From positions 10,090,866-10,154,865 of the forward strand of contig OZ024892.1 in NCBI GenBank assembly GCA_964017195.1: a stretch of 64,000 nucleotides of DNA. The letters run 5' to 3'. The stretch comes from Siderastrea radians (Eukaryota > Cnidaria > Anthozoa > Scleractinia > Rhizangiidae). A program made the position numbers and the translations under genes. Each line of letters begins with the position of its first letter. Position 1 is the first letter of the stretch. Shown here in pieces: positions 26,601 to 37,200 of this stretch. The notes below the pieces were generated by a model that saw only the letters and a program-made list of their open reading frames with translations, did no database searches and was not told the DNA's origin.

Positions 26601-29600
26601 ACCATATTACTTGTAATTCAACTAACTTAACATATATGATTGAATGTAAGAAGTGTAACAAACAATACATAGGTGAAACTAAACGCACGCTTCGTGAACG
26701 TTTTTCGGAACACAGACAAGCTACAAATAATCCACTTCACGCTAACGCCGCGGCAGCCGTCCCTTCCCACTGCAATCTACCTGGCCACATGGGTCTTATC
26801 CCACTTGAATTACAACCTACACCCAGCTCATCCCGCGTGAAAGCACGAGAAGCTTACCTCACACATAGAGGTCAAACCATATCACCAGACGGAATAAAAC
26901 GACGGAATGAACACTGATCACTCAAATCTGAACATTGTTTGTATTACATCAGCATTACACCCTATATATATGTATACCATGTTATCTAGGTATTTTTTTT
27001 CATTCTAATTATTATTATTATTTTTTAATTATTATATATACATTTTGTTTGTTTATTTCTAAACTAGTTAATCATTAGCCATTTGTGTATTTTTAAAATT
27101 CAAATTTTTGGAGCCGTTATAGCATTTTCCTTCTGTATAGCTCTGGCCTTGAGAAAGGCTAATTTTGTTAGCCGAAATATTGGCCTTAAATAAATCAGCC
27201 CTTTGCCGTAGTGTCAGCCTTCCATTCAGTTTTGACCAAGTATGTTCATTGCAGGGGGAAGGGGGAAGGCCCCCCCCTCCACATGATGAACCAACTCGAA
27301 GTATATTCTCCCGATTTATGCAGTGGCTTGTTTTCCCACATCATTTATATACATGTTTTTATTTTCGAAGATGTTTATTTCTCCATCCATCCATCCATCC
27401 ATCCATCCATTCATCCATCCATCCACCCCTGCATCCTTCCATCCATTCATCCTTCCGTCCTTCCTTCCTTCCTTTCTTCCTTCCTTCCTTCCTTCCTTCC
27501 TTCCTTCCTTCCTTCCTTCCTTCCTTCCTCCTTCCTTCCTTCTTTACTTCCTTCCTTCCTTCCTTCCTCTCTTCCTCCATTGAGTTATTAAAGCAGAGAC
27601 AACTAAAAACTAACGATAAAACCCGAAGTTTCGGGGGCATCATGATGCCATTGGCACGGTAACTATACAATATGTAAATATTTTGCAAGTATAAGAGGCA
27701 GCGTCAGCTTAAATCAGCAAATACTTTAGTGACAGTGGCGTCAAGATGACTCCGAAACGTCAGTTTTGATTGTTAGTTTTTGCTTGTCTGTGCTTTACTA
27801 AACCGTTATTGAAAGAATATTTTATTATTTATTTATTTACATATTTATTTCATGTTATTTATCTACCTATCGTTCGTGCTTTTATCAATCCCGTTATCAA
27901 AGGATAACACCGTTCAGCTCTTAGGATCCATGACAGAATATCTATGGAGACACGTTGATAACGGCAGTCATGACAGGGACGTTGTCCAAAGAGTGGGAAG
28001 AAGCGTTTTTCAGGGATTCTCTAACTCAATCAGAGTTTCTACTTCAAACAAAGCTACAAAACTCGAAAGTACATTTAAGAAGGTAACCGTTTCTAAAATG
28101 TGGGGCCTTGCGTTAATTTAGTTCTTTTGCAATTTATTGCAGATCATGGGCCAAGTTAATAAAAGTTAAGACATAATGTGACATCTATTAAGCTTTAAGA
28201 ACACCCAATCACATTGCTGAACTTAACCCACGTATTTAACCAACCCCAGTCGAGTCTAATTTACGTGGATTACAGTTGTACTCGATACAAGGCAAGAACA
28301 ACTACACAATGTTGTATGCTGTATGGCAGAGCTGTAAATGCTCGTGATGTTAAACGCGGGCTTTTAAGACTGCCTCATTTTCACTTCATAAAGTGTTAAT
28401 TACAGTAGTCGCACAGGAGAAGCAAACAATATATCAACACGCAAATGATATATACGTAAATGACTCAGTAATATTTTCTTTGTAATTTATTTAATAGGCA
28501 AAAGATTTAACGCTAGACACCCTCACTCTGATCGACAATCTCGGCACAACTTTACTTTCCACCAAAGTGGTCGGAGAGAAGCCCAGCACATTCATTGCTG
28601 ACTCCCTAGTAATGACACTCGATCGGCAGAAACCATCTGGAATGGGAAGCAGGACTTTACTGGATAAGGAGGATCTGGGAGGTGTTGTATTGCCCTCGTC
28701 TGAAACCCTGTTTGGGAACAAAACCAGAGGCGTAGATTACGTTGATGCTCAGGTAAGAAAGTGAGTGGGTGAGAGGAAGAGAAACTCTGACACTAACAGT
28801 TACATCAACAGTATTCAGTTCAGTTCAGTTTAGTCACAACCTCTAGCAGGTAAATACTGGATTAGAGATCGCCTGCCAATATACATTAATTATCATAACA
28901 CCAAGACTAATATTCTACATATTTAACGGTTACAAACGCGCTAAATCAGTGGTAGTATCAGTTACAAGACGGACAGCAGTCATGGCAGTGATTAATTTGT
29001 TAGAGTGTTGATCAGAAACGAGGTCCATGGAAAGGTTAAATGTTTTACCTTAACGTTCAGAATTCTTTAATTCTTGAGATTTGCCACCCTATGGATTAAT
29101 TGACGTGCCAAAACATCCAATAATACAAAATTCTGAAGAACTTGGGAAGGAACAAGGACATAGTCAGCTAAGGTCACTTTATCAGTTTTAAATTCATATT
29201 GTAATTAGTGACAGTGTTGAACTGTTCTCTCTTTAGATGCTTTCAATAAAAAAGAATCCCTACACTTGGGACGACAGCTCACAGAACATCTCTACACCTG
29301 TTATACAATTTGAATTGAAAACCGGAAAAGGTTCCAGAATGAATATATCGGATCTTGAAAAACCTTTTGAACTCTTCTTACCAATCACGAGACAAAGCGA
29401 AGGTGGAAGAAACAACTCGAAGGACCATCTGTTTGTCAAACCAGACAATACGCTGCGATATCACGAGATATTCATAGACTCTAGAGAAAACACTGTATTT
29501 GTGAAACTGCAACCACAAAACAACACCGTTTTTGATGTCTTTCTGAGCGGTGGCATGAAACCGACAGAGAGGAGTTACAATTTAAGTGCGAGGATACCCG

Positions 29601-30870
29601 ACGTTTCATCATGCACACTTACTAAAGACGAGGTCGGTTATACAAACTGTACAAACAATCCGTTCGTGTTTTCCTTTTCTAGCAAGTCAACGGGAAAAAT
29701 AGGGTCTCACTTTATCGGTATTCGTCTGGCAAACATAACGGCACCCGTACCTCAAATGAACTTGAAAGCGCGCTCCAGAAAACTGAGGTCGTGTGTAAGA
29801 AATAGTGGGCGACAAAAAAGATCCTGTATTACAGTAAAAGATCCTCCTACCACCCCTCCCCCAACAGCAGTTGTGGTGCCAAAGTACAATGAAACCACCG
29901 ATGTAAACTACACCATGCTGGTGACGATGCCAAGCTGTGTATATTGGTCTGAAAGGAAGCAGGCTTGGACCAATGAGGGATGCAAGGTATGATGCACACA
30001 AAAACAAATCCACCAGAGAAATAAATTTGTGGAATCTTCTTCTTCTTCTTCTTCTTCTTCTTCTTCTTCTTCTTCTTCTTCTTCTTCTTCATGTTTCGAG
30101 CAACTTCCTGTGTGCTAGACTTGTGAGCTAAGGGTTCAATGGACAACGGTTACTGTTTTAGGGTACAGTCTTCCCTTTTGAAAGGTTCAAGAGTGGTAGC
30201 TGTGGCTTTTACCAGAGGCTAATTGTTTCATTGTTTGAGGAAGCTTTTCTCGATGTGGCTTTTGTCTTCAAACTCTTAAGTAAGAGACAAATTGCATGAA
30301 TCAAAATTTGATTTCATTATTGGCAAGGATAAATCTCAGTTCTAATGAATGTGGTAACTTTTTCTTCTTCACAATTTAAATTCCAACTTGAATTTTAGTA
30401 ACTTTTGATAATTAAGTATGTCAGGGGAATACCTGAGATATCCCCAACCACTCTCAGGTGCTGTAGTTGTACAATATCCAGGTTTTTCCTAATACTGTTT
30501 TGGGCAGGGAAAAAAGCGTTCAATCTTCTAAAGAGCAATATCAAAGGGCATGGCAAAATAATTTTGGGTGGTGACTTGTGATCATTAATTGACTCATATG
30601 CTTGTTTTGTACTTGGACAACAGCTGGGACCAAATACCACAACTCAGCGACTTCATTGCTTGTGTTCACATCTCTCGGCATTCAGTGGAGACATCTTCGT
30701 GGCGCCAAACCCAATAAATTTTGACAGAGTATTTTTAGAGTTCACCAAACTTGGAGAGACTAAGAACTTTGTGGTGTTGTTCACCGTGTGCGTCATTTTT
30801 GGACTTTATTTCATTGGTCTCATGTTTGCTAACAGAGCTGATAGAAAGGACAAGCTTAAGGTGATGATTA

Positions 30871-30903
<33 letters not shown>

Positions 30904-31232
30904 CTAATTGACTGCGTGATTTGATGAATACCTTAAGTAATGATTGATTTTACTAAGTCGACTGACAGGCCAGTAGACTGACTGACTGCCTGCATGAACA
31001 ACGAACTGGCTGACTTGGACTGACTGACTGACTAACTGACTACCGAACTGGATGACTGAGTGAAGATGAACAAATGTCGGTCAAACACTCCAAGGGTTGA
31101 CTGATCGATTGATGGATTGATTGACTGACTTATGGCTGTATGAATGACTGAGCGACTAACGGGGTGACGTACTCACTAACTGGCTGACAGCCATGGATGG
31201 ATGAGTGGTCAATCCCTTGATTAGTTGGTTGG

Positions 31233-31265
<33 letters not shown>

Positions 31266-34200
31266 GATTGCTCGAATTATTGACCGACTGAATGGCTGGC
31301 TGAATGGTTAAGTGACTGACTGGCTGACGGACTCATTAACTGGCTGACAGCCACGGAAAGATGATTGGACAATCACTTGAATGGTTGGTTGGATGATTGA
31401 ATGATTGAATTACTGGTTGGTTGGTTGGTTGGTTGGTTGGTCTGACGGATTATGCCGGCATAATTTCAAGTATAATACCACATCCTGGAGCATCAGGCAC
31501 AATGCCGGGACAATACTTATATTTTGCAGCTTAATTCTGCAGTTAATACCGTGTGGCACCAAATTTTTGCGGGAGTTTAATTTTGCGGATTGGCGATTTT
31601 TTGTGTTTTGTAGGAACTAATTTTTGCGATTGGAAAAGACTGTTTTTTCTTGCTGGGAATTAATTTTTGCGACTTTCTGGAAGTCGCGTTCAAACGGAAC
31701 TGATAACATTGTTTTATGTGCAATCGAAAAGCAGATAAAACAACATGGGAATGTAAGACAGATTAATCAATGCCACTCTATTACACTACAATGGATCGAA
31801 AATAACTAGGATACCACTTGATGTATTATCCACCAAGTTATCTATAGCATTTTCTCCTTCAAACCAGTATTTTTGTATATTATTTCTACAGTGGAGTAAA
31901 TTTTTGCGGAAAAAGAATTTGCGGTAATTTTATTTTGTGGGAACGTATTTTTGCGGATCGCGAAGAAAACAGCAAAAATCGCAAAAATAAGAACCCGTAA
32001 AAATTTAGTGCCACACGGTAAGTTCTTCCTAACCTGATAAGCCGTCCATACAAATTCAGCTCCTGGATAATTCGACTGCATTAGACAGGTTAAACGAGTC
32101 GGAATAATCGCCAAAAAGTTTCAAAGATTGTGAAGTCATTTTAAAAGTGAGGTTTTCCTTCCCGTTAAGCTCCCTAATTAATTGTTGTTGGGACAGAAAA
32201 TGGCCGCGAGAGCCTGAAACTGGGATCAAAGATTAGGTTTGAACAAATGGTACACGAATTTCCGTTTGGAACATTCCGTCCGCAAAAACAGGACTACCTT
32301 TTCAGACGTTCCGCAGCTCCCGGAAATTTTCCACTGGAACGACCCGAAATGTCGTGTACCGTTTACTTTCTAACCGGAATTTCCGGAAAGTTGTTGTAAA
32401 TGGTAAACAACCTAAATGTCTGATTGAATAATTATAAAGAAAAGACAATAAACTACTTTTAATTATTTACGTGTCAACCATATTTAGCACAGAATGCTAA
32501 TTGGGGTCTCCTCCATGATCGAATTGGAATTTGCAGATGTTTTTTTTTTAAGAGAGGGAGAATACCGAGCTACCGGGAGAAAAACCTCTCGGAGCTGAAG
32601 GACGAGAACCAACAACAAACTTAACCCACACATGACAGCGAGTCAGGGAATCAAACCCGGGCCACATTGGTGGGAGGTGAGTGCTCTCACCACTGCACCA
32701 TCCCCGCTCCCCAAGTTGTATCTAACATTCATTTTCTTTCCAAAGTAATATGAAAGACGGTGGAAGAATGTTGACGCCAGCAAGCGTAATACTCAATTGA
32801 ACGAGCATGATCCGTTAGACCTTAATTGGTTGGTTGGTTGATTGATTGTGTTATTGATTGACTGATTGATTGATTGATTGGTTGGTTGGTTGATTGATTG
32901 AATGATTGATTGGGTAGACTGTGGGAATGGTGCAAAATGTATGCAGCTTTTATATGCACCATTCTCCTGGACCTGGTTTTTCGACTACTGTTTGTCTTCT
33001 TTAAAGGAAGATACCAAAAATCAACGGGAATTAGCAGTGGCACATCCACATGGTGGCTCCTTGTCCACTGTGTCCAGATCGAATTAGAATTCAGATATGT
33101 TGGCAAAAAGTGATATAAAAAGAATTTGACGGTGACGCTAATCCTGGATTAACTAAATCCTGCTTGGAATGTCCTGCTAAACAACGACATTTTCTCTTTA
33201 CATTTATTCTTCAGGTTGTGGCAAACGTGCTGTTAGGTGACAGTCGTGGATCTAAGGGATATCAATACAATATCAGCATCCAAACAGGAATGTGGAAGGG
33301 TTTTGGAACAACTGCCAGGGTCGGGATCATAATAGTAGGAAAAGATGGATCCAGCGGTGTACTTATGTTAAGTGACTTGCCGATATCACGAAGGTTATTT
33401 TCACGTGCTAGCGTGAATAACTTCACCCTATCCGTCCCACAGTGCCTGGGGAACCTTACAGGTGTTCACGTATGGCATGACAACAGTGGCGCTCATCCAG
33501 CGTGGTACCTTCAACACATTGTAATCACTGACCTACAGACTGAAGATAAGTGGTACTTTTTTGCCAACCAGTGGCTCGCGCTTGATAAGGGCGCTGGAGT
33601 GACTCAGCTAAACATAAAGGTAAGGAACAACAAAATGTGTGTGATAACTGATCAGTCTCTTTGATACTGAAGGGGCTGCAGACGTCCCAAATAACGTCTG
33701 TGCAAAATAGTTCATGACATGCAACAGAGGGTTCAGAAATTCCTCTTTCTTCAGCTGTATAATTTCTGGATATTTTTTGAAAACACACTCGGAGGCCGCC
33801 TCCTGTCCTAAGCGGGAAGTCAGTCGTGGACCTAGCTACATCAAAACGCTATACTTGAACCTGACACATATGGCCAACCATCAGTCCTGAAAGAACACTT
33901 GAATGTGATCTCTCGACCTTTGAGTTGGTTTCGCTTGAGGAATCGCTGGATTGGTTCATTTTTCATTTCTAAAAAAAATACCAAAATTCCAGAAGGTAGA
34001 CTTGCAATAGCTCAGTAAAGTCAAAACAACTCGATGAACTTATCTGTGAAAGTAATGGCCGTATAATGGCCAGGTATGTGTACCTCGGAAGCTAATCAAG
34101 AAGTTCCAAGAGAAAAGAATATTCCTGCAGTATATTTTTCTGTTCTTGCCAGGTGGCGGAAGGAAAAGAGCTCGCAGCGTTTCAACCCCTGTTCATCTCA

Positions 34201-37200
34201 AGGGCAACACGTAGTTTGGGCGAAGGACACGTGTGGATTTCCGTGTTTACGAGGCCCCCGCACAGCCCATTTACGCGCTGCCAGAGACTGTCCTGTTGTC
34301 TGTCGTTTCTGTTTACTGCAATGGTGACCAACGCCATGTTTTACCAGTTCGATGAAACTTTGACCGACACTTTCAAGTTCGGACCGTTGACCATGAGCTG
34401 GACTCAAATTAAAATCGGGATACAGAGCAGTGTGATATCTATTCCAATCAATGTGCTCGTGGTTTTTATCTTCCGAAACATTAAGCACGCGCAACCTTCT
34501 CATGTTTATGTTGTAAACCCCGACACCAGCACAGGAAAACCCTCCGGCTTCCTGCCGCGTTTCTTCCTGTATGTGGCTTGGGCTATATGTCTTCTGGTCT
34601 CAGTAACTGGTGCTTTTTTCACCATTCTTTACAGTATGCAGTGGGGTGCGGATAAATCTAATCAGTGGCTTACGTCGATTTTGGTGTCCCTTGTTCAAGA
34701 TGTGCTTATCTCCCAGCCACTTAAAGTCGTTGCTTTCGCTACACTGTTGTCACTTATCATTAGAAAGCCCCCAGAAACAGAGGCAGTCATAGGACCGTCC
34801 TTTTTTAAAAACATAAGGGGTAACAAAACAAAATACAGACCGGTTAAAGGCCAAGAGCTTCAAAACAAAAAAGAACAAAGCATTAAAAGAAGGAAAGCAT
34901 CAAAGGCTGCAAAAGAAATATTGACTTTTTCAATATTTGCTTTTCTCTTGATGGTCATTTGTTATGGAAATCAAGACCCCGCAAGATATCAGATCACAAG
35001 GGCAGTGAATGACATATCTGGTGGCTTTGAAGAGGTGCGTTATCATTTGTTTTTTTTTTTTTACTGAGGACTGGCCGTGCTATTGTAGACTGTAAATATT
35101 CTCTATTTTTCCTTACACTCTCTTTTTAGCAAGTTTTGTCTGCTCTCGTGGAGGCAAACTGCGTACGTCGATGCATGAGAGAAAGAGGGATTGCTGCTCA
35201 CCTAGTGCCACTGAATCCGAATAAATTTCATTTATTTAATCCCTATTTACGTTTATGGTGATTTTCTGCGAACTGTTTGTTTCTTTGTTTGAAAAGTAAA
35301 AAAAAAAAAGGAAAAAAAGAGAAAATGGCGACTGTTTTAGCCGTTTACGTAATTAAACCACTAGATTCATCCGCGGTTTTTATGCGGTTTGTATGTATTA
35401 TCATATTACATATTTACTTAATCCTAAATATACTTATTACCCTGCAACGAGAGCCGAATTAAGGCTCTTCTAAGGTGATTTATAACGCCTTTTACTGACC
35501 AGTATATTTCAAAGATTGGACCTTTATTGCTAGGCAACAACACAGCCCGTTATCATGCATGCGCGAAAGTGCTAGGCACAAGGTTGAAAAACCTAAATGG
35601 CCACCGAAAAGGCCGCCATCGTGGAGATCTGTTTACTTAAAGAAGTGGCTTAAATACATGTATGTGCCCGAAATCAAAATGTTACTTTGGCGAAATTAAA
35701 AACGAAAGCGTAACAGGTCGATTATCACATCACGAATGTCTTGTAACGTGCGATCAGAGGATGATAGAAGTTAGTTCATTTTAACATCACTTTTGATTCA
35801 AGTTTCAACCTAATTAAACCTAACGATGAAAAAGATTTTGTCCCTTCTTTAACTTCATGACTGATCATGAGGACTTTGTGAGACCTGTTAGCAAATATTT
35901 CTAATGACTTACGTACATGATGAACGGTTTCTCGGCCTCGAGAATTTCATTGTTACTTTCATTATCGTAAGAATGAATAAAATCGGCCTTAAGCTTGCTT
36001 CATCATCGCCTGATGGAGACTATCAGTAAGCAGTCGAAACGTCGATAATAAACTTTTTTGTTATTGTGCTTACCACGATGATCGATAACTACCTTTTTCA
36101 ATGTTAACTTTGTTATGTGGAGTTTATTGCACTTTACTATCTAGCAATTAGAATTTCTCTTTGGTTCCTCCAACACAGGTTGTGGACACTCCTTCGCTTT
36201 GGGAGTGGATTGAGGAAGACCTTATTTCTGGTCTCTATGATGTCACCTGGTATAATGATCAGCCATTCAGATACAAGGAAGGATATATTAGCAATCGTGA
36301 AGAGTTCATGCTGGGAATGCCACGACTCCGGCAGCTACGGATAAAACCGAGTATGGATTGAATGTGATTTAAATTTCAATTTATTTTCGGGAGTTAACGG
36401 ACTCCTGAACGGACTCCTAAACGGGATCTCTGTTATCAGTTACATAACCCTTTTTGAAGTTGGCTTTCTTTTGCAATTTGTTTTGGAAACAAGCTCCTAT
36501 TGTTTCTTTGGAAATTCTTTGGAAAGGGGCTTTTTTAAGGTATCATGGTACCCCAAAATTGACCATGTTTTCGAAAAGTACGCTTCTGTCATTTTCAGAT
36601 AGATATTATTCAAACGTCTCTTTTACAAAAAGTTTCAGAAAAAAAAGATTGTTTCTACGCAAAGTTATGGACGATAAAAGATTTGTGGCATTAATTTTCT
36701 CTAATCATGTGTTGACAGTCATCTGTCAACAACGCTGAAAATAGCATTTGACATAACAGGGCCCCGATGTTTTGACACACGATCGATTGCGTAGCAGTTC
36801 CCCCTTATTTCGAGTGTGTCTACAAAGTTGCTTCGATCATATCTGTGAAAGAGAGAGAGAGAGAAAAAAAAAAAGATCGAGCGTTGAGGAATTACTTGCG
36901 CTTCCTCACTCCTCACTTGTCAGTGTGATAAGCTTCGACTGCCAGCTCGCTTTTCGTAACGCGAACGGCGAAAAACAATCCATCCATTCAAACGAGTCCA
37001 TTACATTTCTACAAAGCCAAATGTATCAAAGAATCAACTTGGTGCAAAAGACGGCAATTTGTCTCCAGCAATAAAGAAGTTTATTTTTTCCCAATTGCTC
37101 GCATTTCTGACAGGATTTTCTCTCTTAGATCTTGAGCCGAACACGTGGCGGCTTCTTCGCAGATTTCAATGTGCTTTCCTTTCGCCTTTCCTTTCGTCTT

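Noticed and set aside
26384..26917. Active Penelope-like gene
   Set aside because: Only the linker and GIY-YIG part remain, there is an in-frame TGA, and the reverse transcriptase is absent.
27165..27688. Open frames rich in SIHP and FLPS, and in KEGR on the minus strand
   Set aside because: They are translations of (CCAT)n and (CCTT)n microsatellites.
30866..31442. CRISPR-like or regulatory array
   Set aside because: It is a degenerate tetranucleotide field with no fixed spacer pattern, in an animal intron.
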